Origin: an uncultured Acetatifactor sp.
GTDB lineage: Bacteria > Bacillota > Clostridia > Lachnospirales > Lachnospiraceae
Length of the DNA: 27,085 nucleotides
Reading direction: 5' to 3'
Assembly: GCA_910585615.1 (NCBI GenBank)
Contig: CAJUFO010000060.1
Coordinates: 1-27,085, forward strand
The position numbers and the translations under genes were made by a program. Under the pieces are notes generated by a model. That model worked only from the letters and a program-made list of their open reading frames with translations. It searched no databases and was not told the DNA's origin. This document shows, in pieces, positions 7,035 to 14,340 of the stretch. Position 1 is the first letter of the stretch. Each line of letters begins with the position of its first letter.

Positions 7035-8216
7035 ATGATATATTTAGACAATGCGGCTACCACCAGGACGGCTCCCGAAGTGGTAGAGGCTATGATACCT
7101 TATTTTACGGAAATGTACGGTAACCCGAGCGCCATCTACTCCCTGGGCTCTGCCGGGAAAAAGGCCATTAACGAGGCCAGGAGGACCATTGCCGGGGCCG
7201 TGGGGGCGAAGCCGGAAGAAATCTATTTCACGGCAGGCGGGACGGAGGCGGACAACTGGGCCGTCAAGGCAGCGGCGGAGAGCCGCGGCGCGGAAGGGAA
7301 GCATATCATCACCACGAAGATAGAGCATCATGCGGTCCTGCACACCTGCGCATATCTGGAAAAAAAGGGCTATGAGGTGACCTATTTGGACGTGGACGGA
7401 GACGGTCTGGTGGATGTCAGGGCTTTGAAAGCGGCCATCCGGCCTGATACCATCCTGATCAGCGTCATGTTCGCCAACAATGAAATCGGCACCATAGAAC
7501 CGATCCGGGAGATTGGAAGCCTTGCCAGAGAGCACGGCATCCTGTTCCATACGGACGCCGTGCAGGCCTTTGGGCAGATTCCCATCGATGTGGAGGAGAT
7601 GAACATCGATATGCTCAGCGCCAGCGCCCATAAGCTGAACGGCCCCAAAGGCACGGGCATGCTCTATATCCGCTCCGATGTGAAAATCCGTTCCTTTGTG
7701 CACGGCGGGGCCCAGGAGAGGAACCGCAGGGCCGGCACGGAGAATGTTCCGGGCATCGTGGGCTTCGCCGCAGCCGTCCGGAGGGCACAGCGCATCATGG
7801 AGGAGAAAGCCCGGAAGGAAAGGGAGCTTCGGGATTATCTGATTGGGCGGATTGAAAGCGAGATTCCCTACTGCCGCCTGAACGGCCATCGCGAGAAGCG
7901 CCTCCCCGGCAACGCGAACATTTCCTTCCGTTTCATCGAGGGGGAATCCCTGCTGATCATGCTGGACATGAGGGGCGTATGCGCCTCCAGCGGCTCGGCC
8001 TGCACCTCCGGCTCGCTGGATCCTTCTCATGTGTTGCTGGCGATTGGCTTGAAGCACGAGGAGGCCCACGGGTCGCTCCGCATGACGCTTTCGGAGGAGA
8101 ACACGAAGGAGGAGCTGGACCAGGTGGTGGGGCATCTGAAGGAAATCGTGCAGCGGCTGCGGGACATGTCGCCTCTGTATGAGGATTTCATGAAGTCCCG
8201 AAGGGACAGGACATAA
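7035..8216 (+). CDS. iscS: Cysteine desulfurase (IscS/NifS family)
   Basis: This pyridoxal-phosphate enzyme takes sulfur from L-cysteine, giving alanine and an enzyme persulfide used for Fe-S cluster assembly and thiolation. The 393-residue protein starts MIYLDNAATT, the standard opening. The PLP lysine is K200 in SASAHKLNGPKGTG, and the mobile catalytic loop SSGSACTSGS carries the active cysteine at C323. The short distance from the lysine to the loop and the GSACTSG sequence fit the group I (IscS/NifS) type rather than SufS. GGAGAGG stands eight bases before the ATG. iscU follows 99 bp downstream, so the two form a desulfurase-scaffold pair driven by the promoter at 6890. Confidence 0.95.
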   Translation: MIYLDNAATTRTAPEVVEAMIPYFTEMYGNPSAIYSLGSAGKKAINEARRTIAGAVGAKPEEIYFTAGGTEADNWAVKAAAESRGAEGKHIITTKIEHHAVLHTCAYLEKKGYEVTYLDVDGDGLVDVRALKAAIRPDTILISVMFANNEIGTIEPIREIGSLAREHGILFHTDAVQAFGQIPIDVEEMNIDMLSASAHKLNGPKGTGMLYIRSDVKIRSFVHGGAQERNRRAGTENVPGIVGFAAAVRRAQRIMEEKARKERELRDYLIGRIESEIPYCRLNGHREKRLPGNANISFRFIEGESLLIMLDMRGVCASSGSACTSGSLDPSHVLLAIGLKHEEAHGSLRMTLSEENTKEELDQVVGHLKEIVQRLRDMSPLYEDFMKSRRDRT

Positions 8217-8315
8217 GGAATTATGCAGTTCAGAAAGACATGAGGATGCGAAGCCTTTAAACGAATCGATATGGGGCGGCATCCATGGAAATCACAGGAC
8301 GGACAGGAGGCTACA

Positions 8316-8744
8316 ATGTACAGCGAAAAAGTGATGGATCATTTCCAGAATCCCAGGAACATGGGAGAGATAGAGGATGCCAGCGGCGTGGGGACTGTGG
8401 GGAACGCCAAATGCGGGGATATCATGCGGATATTCCTGGACATCGACGAGGACGGAATCATCAGGGAGGCCAGGTTCAAGACCTTTGGCTGTGGGGCTGC
8501 TGTGGCCACCAGTTCCATGGCAACGGAACTGGTGAAGGGCAGGACGGTGCAGGAGGCCCTGCAGGTGACCAATAAGGCGGTGATGGAGGCTCTGGACGGA
8601 CTGCCGCCGGTGAAGGTGCATTGCTCTCTGCTTGCCGAGGAGGCCATCCACGCTGCGCTTTGGGACTATGCGCAGAAGCAGGGAGTCGTCATCCAAGGGC
8701 TGGAAAAGCCGAAGGCTGATATTCACGATGGGGATTCTGAATGA
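8316..8744 (+). CDS. iscU: Fe-S cluster assembly scaffold (IscU/NifU N-terminal type)
   Basis: IscU receives sulfur from IscS and builds a transient [2Fe-2S] cluster for delivery to apoproteins. The product is 142 residues. The three cluster cysteines are present at C33 (AKCGD, with the conserved D35), C59 (FGCGAA) and C103 (VHCSLLAEEAIHAAL). The LPPVKVHCS motif, used by HscA-type chaperones in proteobacteria, is present as LPPVKVHCS. The ATG at 8316 has AGGAGG five bases upstream; the frame is open back to 8271 but that stretch is not part of the family. It lacks the C-terminal Nfu domain of full-length NifU. No mnmA or iscA gene follows, unlike many clostridial clusters. Confidence 0.93.
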   Translation: MYSEKVMDHFQNPRNMGEIEDASGVGTVGNAKCGDIMRIFLDIDEDGIIREARFKTFGCGAAVATSSMATELVKGRTVQEALQVTNKAVMEALDGLPPVKVHCSLLAEEAIHAALWDYAQKQGVVIQGLEKPKADIHDGDSE

Positions 8745-8858
8745 GAGCAGCCAAGGGACAGAAGGAAAACAAATGTTCGGTATAGCTATTTTCCCGGAAT
8801 TGGTTTATCATAAGTATTGTGTTTTTATAGAGAGAAAACTGTACGGGAGTGTGTGGAA

Positions 8859-9632
8859 ATGGATTTGAGGGAAAGGGACGGAAGCGGAAGCGGCATCAAG
8901 AACAGGCATCCGTGGGAGCTGAGCAGAACCAGGAAGGTGTTGGAGGTATTTGGGGAATATCTGGATAGGGGCCACAGGAAAAAAGGGAGGAATTATGTGA
9001 ATGTAGGGGCAGGCGACCTGTTCTTCGACAAATTCCTTCTGAAAAGATATAGGAGAGATACGGCATATGCCGTGGATCTGGAGTACGATGAGACGGTTCC
9101 GGATTATCCGCGGATTCATAAAGCCCACTATCTGGAGGAGGTTCCGGATGGCATGGATTACGCGATCATGATGGATTCTCTGGAATACATGCCTGAGGAC
9201 AGGGCGTATGTGAAGGCCCTGTGCGATAAGGTAAGGGACGGGGGATATCTTTTCTTCACATTGCCCTCAACGCCCGCGGTATTTTCGGAATACGACCACA
9301 TCGTGAAGAATCTTCGCCGATATGACATGAAGAGTTTCAGGAGGCTGGCAGCGTCGATTCCAGGGCTGGAGGTGGTGGAGTGCCAGTATTTCTATACCTG
9401 TTTGTATCTGGTCCGGTATCTACAGGTGCATCTGCGATTGCCAATCGACAAAAAGAGAAAGGTGACTTCTCATTGGAAATTCTCGGAGCGGAATCTGATC
9501 ACCCAGGGAATCGCAGGGGCGCTGAACATGGATTTCGCGCTGAACAGAACGCTGAATAAGATGGGAATCAGGCTGCCGGGGCTCTCCCTTCTGGTGGTAT
9601 GCAGAAAAAACGGTTGTAGAAAAACTGCGTGA
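8859..9632 (+). CDS. Class I SAM-dependent methyltransferase, substrate unknown
   Basis: The 257-residue protein has a Rossmann methyltransferase fold: the SAM-binding motif I appears as YVNVGAGDLFFDKFLL (about residues 46-61), followed by the acidic end of strand 2 (AYAVDLEYDE). The post-motif IMMDSLEYMPED and the strand RDGGYLFFTLPSTP complete the typical pattern. The C-terminal third is aromatic and basic, with YFYTCLYLVRYLQVHL as a possible membrane-facing or substrate helix. The substrate cannot be inferred. I prefer the ATG at 8859, with GGGAG nine bases upstream, over the TTG at 8817. It lies 114 bp after iscU and is not an obvious part of the Fe-S pathway. Its nearest recalled relatives act on sugars, lipids or cell-envelope glycans, but this is a guess. 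Confidence 0.75.
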   Translation: MDLRERDGSGSGIKNRHPWELSRTRKVLEVFGEYLDRGHRKKGRNYVNVGAGDLFFDKFLLKRYRRDTAYAVDLEYDETVPDYPRIHKAHYLEEVPDGMDYAIMMDSLEYMPEDRAYVKALCDKVRDGGYLFFTLPSTPAVFSEYDHIVKNLRRYDMKSFRRLAASIPGLEVVECQYFYTCLYLVRYLQVHLRLPIDKKRKVTSHWKFSERNLITQGIAGALNMDFALNRTLNKMGIRLPGLSLLVVCRKNGCRKTA

Positions 9633-9648
9633 AATTTCCGGTTTTTTC
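9605..9648 (+). terminator. Possible AT-rich terminator after the methyltransferase
   Basis: AAAAAAC-GG (9605-9613) can pair with CC-g-GTTTTTT (9638-9647) with one bulged base, leaving the T-run at the end. The stem is A/T rich and overlaps the stop codon, so support is weak. Confidence 0.35.
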
Positions 9649-9677
9649 TTGACGTGGCAGGAAACAATTGGTAGACT
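9649..9677 (+). promoter_or_regulatory. Sigma-A promoter for the NahK-like kinase
   Basis: TTGACG (9649-9654), 17 bp and TAGACT (9672-9677) are close to consensus. The predicted start near 9684 leaves a leader that begins with the hairpin at 9695-9721. Confidence 0.7.
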
Positions 9678-9694
9678 GAATATTGAATGTAAAA

Positions 9695-9721
9695 GAAGAG
9701 AGGGCCAGTACGGCTCTCTTC
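9695..9721 (+). other. Leader hairpin upstream of the NahK-like gene
   Basis: GAAGAGAG (9695-9702) pairs perfectly with CTCTCTTC (9714-9721) across an 11-nt loop. It starts about ten bases after the predicted transcription start and has no T-run, so it is more likely a 5' stabilising or regulatory structure than a terminator. Confidence 0.5.
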
Positions 9722-9747
9722 TACAGTAGATACGAGGAGATAATAGA

Positions 9748-10833
9748 ATGGATAGATATCTGGAAATTGCGAACCGCTTCCAGCTGGACGGTGTGGCGGT
9801 GAGCGCGGTCAGCCATGGCGGAGGCCATATCAACGACACCTTTCTGGTAAAGACCACGGCAGGGGAGAAGTATTACATACTGCAGAGAATCAATACCGCT
9901 GTCTTCAAGAACGCGGAGGCCCTCATGGAGAACATCATCCTGGTGACGGACTTCCTGCGGGAGAAGATTGTCCGGGACGGCGGGGATCCCCAGAGGGAGA
10001 CCATGAACGTGGTCCTGACCAAGGACGGCAAGACGCTGTACCAGGACGAGGAGGGCTGCTGGCGTGTCTATATGTTCATAGACGGAACAATGACTATGCA
10101 GACCTGCGAGAACGCGGAGCAGTTCTACCTGAGCGCCTGCGCCTTCGGACATTTCCAAAAGCTCTTGGCGGACTTCCCGGCAGATAAGCTCTGTGAGTCC
10201 ATCCCTAATTTCCACAACACCAAGTCCCGTTACCTGGACTTCGAGGCGGCGGTGGAGAAGGATGTGTGCGGCAGAGCGGCTTCCGTAGCGGAGGAGATCG
10301 CCTTCGTGCGGGCCCATAAGGAGTTCGCGGCCACGCTGGTAGACATGCAGGAGAGCGGAGAGCTTCCCCTGCGGGTCACCCATAACGATACGAAGCTCAA
10401 CAATGTACTGTTTGACGAAAAGACGGGAAAGCCTCTGGCGGTGGTGGACTTGGATACCGTGATGCCCGGGCTCTCCATCAATGACTTCGGAGACAGCATC
10501 CGCTTCGGCGCCACTTACGCGGCGGAGGATGAGCCGGATTTAGGCAAGGTCAATTTCGAGATCGACCTGTTCGACTGCTATACCAAAGGGTTCCTGGGAG
10601 AGTGCGGGTCGCTCCTCACGGAGAACGAAAAGAAAATGCTGCCGGTGGGGGCCATGATGATGACCTTCGAGTGTGGCATGCGCTTCCTCACGGATCACCT
10701 GAATGGGGACACCTATTTCAAGATTCATCGGGAGAACCACAATCTCGACCGCTGCCGCACCCAGTTCAAGCTGGTAAAGGACATGGAGGCGGCCAGGGAG
10801 CTGATGGACAAAGTGGTGAAGAAATATAGCTGA
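9748..10833 (+). CDS. NahK-like sugar kinase, aminoglycoside phosphotransferase fold
   Basis: The 361-residue protein belongs to the phosphotransferase (APH/choline kinase) superfamily. The N-terminus, with a GGGHINDTFLVKT loop and YILQRINTAVF, closely resembles bifidobacterial N-acetylhexosamine 1-kinase NahK (GDGHINTTYLV, YILQQMNTSIF), which phosphorylates GlcNAc/GalNAc at C1 in host-glycan salvage. The Brenner motif HNDTKLNN is at residues 212-219, with catalytic D214 and N219, and the metal-binding DLD begins at D234. GAGGAG lies nine bases before the ATG. It has its own promoter and is followed by a long hairpin, so it seems monocistronic. The lacto-N-biose phosphorylase and other pathway partners are not next to it, so the substrate is an inference from similarity, and other hexosamine or sugar substrates remain possible. 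Confidence 0.82.
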   Translation: MDRYLEIANRFQLDGVAVSAVSHGGGHINDTFLVKTTAGEKYYILQRINTAVFKNAEALMENIILVTDFLREKIVRDGGDPQRETMNVVLTKDGKTLYQDEEGCWRVYMFIDGTMTMQTCENAEQFYLSACAFGHFQKLLADFPADKLCESIPNFHNTKSRYLDFEAAVEKDVCGRAASVAEEIAFVRAHKEFAATLVDMQESGELPLRVTHNDTKLNNVLFDEKTGKPLAVVDLDTVMPGLSINDFGDSIRFGATYAAEDEPDLGKVNFEIDLFDCYTKGFLGECGSLLTENEKKMLPVGAMMMTFECGMRFLTDHLNGDTYFKIHRENHNLDRCRTQFKLVKDMEAARELMDKVVKKYS

Positions 10834-10854
10834 TGTCTCTGTGCGGGCATGCGC

Positions 10855-10900
10855 AAGGGCCGTATCGGATTGCCGAAGAGGGCATCAGATACGGCCTTTG
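10855..10900 (+). terminator. Long hairpin between the kinase and recJ, probable terminator
   Basis: GGCCGTATC (10858-10866) pairs with GATACGGCC (10888-10896); the stem extends outward by AAG with TTT and inward by TGCC with GGCA. Only three T follow, so termination may be partial. It could equally be a structured recJ leader. Confidence 0.6.
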
Positions 10901-11004
10901 CCGTGGTTTGGGTCAGGACGGAAGCCGGAGGACAAAACGTGGAATGGGGCAGCGGGGCCCGTTACCAGAAGGAAAAGGATGCAAAAAACAGAGGACGATT
11001 GAAG

Positions 11005-12768
11005 ATGGAAAAATGGTATGTGACAATGAAGAAGGCGGATTTCGACGGATGGGCCAGGAAATTCAACATCACTCCGGTGGTGGCCCGGATTCTGCGCAAC
11101 CGGAATATGACCGGGGAAGAAGAGGTGAGGAAATTCCTGGGGGGGACGCTGGAGGACTGCTACTCCCCCTGGCTCTTGAAGGATATGGACAGGGCTGTGG
11201 AGGAGATTCTTGCGGCCATCGAATCGGATATCTCTATCCGCGTCATCGGAGACTATGACGTGGACGGCGTCTGCGCGTCCTATATCCTGACCAAGGGGCT
11301 GCAGATACTGGGGGCAAGGGCGGACACGGCCATCCCCCATCGCATCCACGACGGCTACGGGCTCAACGACCATCTGATAGAAATGGCCCGCCAGGACGGC
11401 GTTGGCATGATTGTGACCTGTGACAATGGCATCGCCGCCGCGCCCCAGATTGCGCTGGCCAATTCCTATGGTATCAAGGTCGTCGTCACGGATCACCATG
11501 AGGTGCCCTTCGTGACGGAAGACGGCACCCGCCGGGAGCTTGCGCCTCCGGCCCTGGCGGTGATCGACCCGAAGCAGGAGCGGTGCAGCTATCCCTTTCC
11601 CGGCATCTGCGGCGGCGTGGTAGCTTATAAGCTGATGACTGCTCTGGCGGAGAGGACGGGAAGCGCGGAGCTGAAGGACGTGCTGGAGGAGCTGCTGGAG
11701 TTCGCCGCCCTGTCCACAGTCTGCGATGTGATGGAGTTGAAGGACGAGAACCGAATCCTGGTGAAGGAGGGGTTGAACCGCCTGCGGCATACCCGCAACC
11801 AGGGAATCAGGGCCCTGACAGAGGTCAACGGCATCGATCCGGAGAAGCTGAGCGCCTATCACCTGGGCTTCGTGATCGGCCCCTGCCTCAACGCCACCGG
11901 TAGGCTGGACACCGCAAAGCGGGCCCTGGAGCTTCTCCAGAGCAAAAACAGGGTGGAGGCTATGACCGCGGCCAGGGAGCTGAAGGAGCTCAACGACAGC
12001 CGCAAGAATATGACCCTGCAGGGGGTGGAACAGGCGGAAAGATTCCTTGCGCAGCAGGGGATGGAAGGAGATAAGGTGCTGGTGATATACCTGCCTGAGG
12101 TCCACGAGAGCCTGGCGGGCATCATCGCCGGACGCATCCGGGAGAGCCACCACCACCCAGTCTTCATCCTGACCAAAGGGGAAGAAGGGGTCAAGGGCTC
12201 CGGCCGCTCCATAGAGGGCTACCACATGTACCAGGCCATGACGGAGGTGAAGCAGTATTTCACCAAGTTCGGAGGCCATGCCATGGCGGCGGGGCTTTCC
12301 ATGCGGGAGGAGGACGTGGAGGCCTTTCGGCGGGACCTGAACCGGAACTGCAGGCTGGAGCCGGAGGACTTCATCCCTAAAGTGCATATCGATGTGCCCA
12401 TGCCCATAGACTACGGGGACATGCGCCTGGCGGAGGAGCTGGAGCTGCTGGAGCCCTTCGGTGTAGGCAACCCCAGGCCGCTGTTCGCCCACAAGGACCT
12501 AATCTTCCTGACAGGGCACAAGATGGGCGCCAACCAGACCTGCGCCAGATACCAGGTGCGCACGGAAACCGGCGCCCGGTGCCAGGTCGTCTTTTTTGGC
12601 GACCTGGACAAGTTCGGCGCGTTCCTGGAGGAGAAGTTCGGCCCGGGGAGCGAGGCGGCGCTGTACGCAGGGAGGGGGAATTTCCCCGTGTCCGTGGCCT
12701 ATCAGCTGGGAAAGAACACCTACCGGGGCAATACGGAACTGCAGTACGTTATGCAGCATTATTCGTGA
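11005..12768 (+). CDS. recJ: Single-stranded-DNA-specific 5'-3' exonuclease RecJ
   Basis: RecJ degrades single-stranded DNA 5' to 3' in recombination, mismatch and base-excision repair. The 587-residue protein carries the DHH-family motifs: DYDVDG beginning at D83, CDNGI near residue 135, and VVTDHHEVP with D163-H164-H165. The DHHA1 domain has GGHAMAAG from residue 423, and the C-terminus forms the OB-like domain (RYQVRTETGARCQVVFFGDLDKF). The length suits the short clostridial RecJ rather than the longer Bacillus protein. I chose the ATG at 11005 (MEKWYVTMKKADF); the frame is open back to 10849 but runs through the upstream hairpin. The ribosome binding site is modest (GAGG about 11 bases upstream). 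Confidence 0.94.
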   Translation: MEKWYVTMKKADFDGWARKFNITPVVARILRNRNMTGEEEVRKFLGGTLEDCYSPWLLKDMDRAVEEILAAIESDISIRVIGDYDVDGVCASYILTKGLQILGARADTAIPHRIHDGYGLNDHLIEMARQDGVGMIVTCDNGIAAAPQIALANSYGIKVVVTDHHEVPFVTEDGTRRELAPPALAVIDPKQERCSYPFPGICGGVVAYKLMTALAERTGSAELKDVLEELLEFAALSTVCDVMELKDENRILVKEGLNRLRHTRNQGIRALTEVNGIDPEKLSAYHLGFVIGPCLNATGRLDTAKRALELLQSKNRVEAMTAARELKELNDSRKNMTLQGVEQAERFLAQQGMEGDKVLVIYLPEVHESLAGIIAGRIRESHHHPVFILTKGEEGVKGSGRSIEGYHMYQAMTEVKQYFTKFGGHAMAAGLSMREEDVEAFRRDLNRNCRLEPEDFIPKVHIDVPMPIDYGDMRLAEELELLEPFGVGNPRPLFAHKDLIFLTGHKMGANQTCARYQVRTETGARCQVVFFGDLDKFGAFLEEKFGPGSEAALYAGRGNFPVSVAYQLGKNTYRGNTELQYVMQHYS

Positions 12769-12864
12769 GGATGCGTGAGGGAATTGGTGGGGACGCTGGT
12801 GGAATGCTGTAAAACTGCCCGCAAGACTGCCGTAAACCGCCATAAACCGCCCTGCGAAAAATGA

Positions 12865-12893
12865 TTGCCGTATTCTGTTTTCTGTGCTATAAT
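12865..12893 (+). promoter_or_regulatory. Sigma-A promoter for carAB
   Basis: TTGCCG (12865-12870), a 17-bp spacer and a consensus TATAAT (12888-12893) predict a start near 12900 and a leader of about 115 nt before carA. Confidence 0.8.
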
Positions 12894-12931
12894 AGTGCGA
12901 ATGTTTTGAAGCGAATGTTCTGAGACAGGAT

Positions 12932-13004
12932 GCCCGCCCGGCAGACCGGGCCTGTGCCGGAGAGGTCCGGCGCGGGCTTCCCGATACGAAGGAGCGGGGG
13001 GAAG
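12932..13004 (+). promoter_or_regulatory. Structured carAB leader with PyrR-binding-loop-like hairpin
   Basis: Three stems can form a three-way junction: an outer GCCCG (12932-12936) with CGGGC (12973-12977), an inner CCCGG-CAGA-CCGGG (12937-12950), and GCCGGA-GAGG-TCCGGC (12956-12971). The last hairpin contains CCNGNGAGGY, the core of the published PyrR-binding-loop consensus, and lies directly upstream of pyrimidine genes, as expected. No T-run follows. Instead CTTCCC (12977-12982) can pair with GGGAAG (12999-13004) over the ribosome binding region, sharing one base with the outer stem, so control may act on translation. This is inference. Confidence 0.6.
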
Positions 13005-13014
13005 GGAAAAGGCG

Positions 13015-14340
13015 ATGAAGGCTTTTTTGATTTTGGAAGACGGTACTGTGTTCGAAGGGGTTCATATCGGGGCCGAGAGGGAGGTCGTCAGTGAAATCGT
13101 GTTCAACACGTCCATGGCAGGCTATCTGGAAGTATTGACCGACCCGTCCTATGCGGGGCAGGCGGTATGCATGACCTATCCTTTGATTGGCAATTACGGC
13201 ATCTGCAAGGATGACATGGAATCCCTGGGACCCTGGCTTGACGGATTGATCGTGCGGGAGCTTTCCCGCGTCTGCAGCAATTTCCGCTCCGATATGAGCA
13301 TCCAACAATTCCTCGAAGACAACAATGTGCCGGGCATCTCCGGCATCGATACAAGAGCCCTGACGAAGCTTCTTCGGGAGAAGGGCACCATGAATGGCAT
13401 GATTACCACGAAAGAATATCCGGATGTGGCGCAGATACTGCCCAGCCTAAAGGCCTACACAACGGGTAAGGTGGTGGAGAAGGTGAGCTGCAGGGAGAAA
13501 TATGTGGTAAAGCCTACCCTCCGGCTGGAGGACAACGGCCCCTTATCCGGCGCCGCCAGGTTCGACAGGGAAGCCTATGAAAGGGGCGTCCGGGAGCCGC
13601 GGCCTACGCTGGTGAAGGAGCTGAACGGCGCAGGGCTTCGGGTGGCGCTTATGGATTTCGGGGCCAAGGCAAATATCATTCGCTGCCTGACGGAGAGGGG
13701 CTGCGAAGTGACGGTGTATCCGGCATGGACGACGGCGGAGGAGATTATCGCGGACGGGCCTGACGGCATCATGCTAAGCAACGGCCCCGGAGATCCTAAG
13801 GAATGTACCTCCATCATAAAGGAAATAAAAAAGCTCTACGACACGGAAATCCCCATCTTCGCCATCTGCCTGGGCCATCAGCTCATGGCCCTGGCCACCG
13901 GGGCGGATACTTATAAAATGAAATACGGCCACCGGGGCGGGAACCATCCCGTAAAAGACCTGGCCACCGGCAGAGTGTACATTTCTTCCCAGAATCACGG
14001 CTATGTGGTGGACATGGACAAGCTGGATTCCAAGGTGGCGGTGCCTGCTTTCGTCAATGTTAATGACGGCACTAACGAGGGCCTTTCCTACACCGGGAAA
14101 AACATCTTTACGGTGCAGTACCACCCGGAGGCCTGCCCAGGCCCCCAGGATTCCCGGTATCTGTTCGACAGGTTCATTCAAATGATACGACAGAGCGAAG
14201 CGAGGGAGGAGCATTTTGTGATACGACAGAGCGAAGCGGAAGAGGATACCTATTCCGCACAGAAATGCGGAGCAGACTCAAAATGCTGCAACGACAGGGA
14301 AGAAAAGATAGTCGAGAAAGGGGGTGCGCCCCATGCCTAA
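13015..14340 (+). CDS. carA: Carbamoyl-phosphate synthase, glutaminase subunit (C-terminally extended)
   Basis: CarA hydrolyses glutamine and channels ammonia to CarB to make carbamoyl phosphate for pyrimidines and arginine. The N-terminal domain starts AFLILEDGTVFEG and includes FNTSMAGYLEVLTDPSYAGQ. The class I glutamine amidotransferase domain carries the triad: Cys285 in CLGHQLMAL, with His370 and Glu372 in QYHPEA. The family normally stops shortly after the FDRFI helix (about residue 389). Here a further tail of about 52 residues is encoded by a repeat-rich palindromic segment (14183-14287) and reads as hydrophilic, low-similarity sequence. The gene ends inside carB: the ATG at 14333 overlaps the carA stop by eight bases, which suggests translational coupling. 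Expression is probably controlled by the upstream PyrR-like leader. Confidence 0.95.
   Translation: MKAFLILEDGTVFEGVHIGAEREVVSEIVFNTSMAGYLEVLTDPSYAGQAVCMTYPLIGNYGICKDDMESLGPWLDGLIVRELSRVCSNFRSDMSIQQFLEDNNVPGISGIDTRALTKLLREKGTMNGMITTKEYPDVAQILPSLKAYTTGKVVEKVSCREKYVVKPTLRLEDNGPLSGAARFDREAYERGVREPRPTLVKELNGAGLRVALMDFGAKANIIRCLTERGCEVTVYPAWTTAEEIIADGPDGIMLSNGPGDPKECTSIIKEIKKLYDTEIPIFAICLGHQLMALATGADTYKMKYGHRGGNHPVKDLATGRVYISSQNHGYVVDMDKLDSKVAVPAFVNVNDGTNEGLSYTGKNIFTVQYHPEACPGPQDSRYLFDRFIQMIRQSEAREEHFVIRQSEAEEDTYSAQKCGADSKCCNDREEKIVEKGGAPHA
14183..14287 (+). repeat. Repeat-rich palindromic segment inside the 3' end of carA
   Basis: A 20-bp direct repeat occupies 14183-14202 and 14219-14238 (period 36). 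A 9-bp inverted repeat, AGCATTTTG (14210-14218) with CAAAATGCT (14279-14287), encloses the hairpin TCCGCA-N6-TGCGGA (14254-14271). GCGGAA (14236-14241) can alternatively pair with TTCCGC (14253-14258). The arrangement resembles a small dispersed palindromic element. No transposase is present, and no second copy was found in this window. Confidence 0.7.

Noticed and set aside
14183..14287. Insertion sequence in carA
   Set aside because: The segment is only about 105 bp, with no transposase or target duplication visible; a palindromic repeat element fits better.
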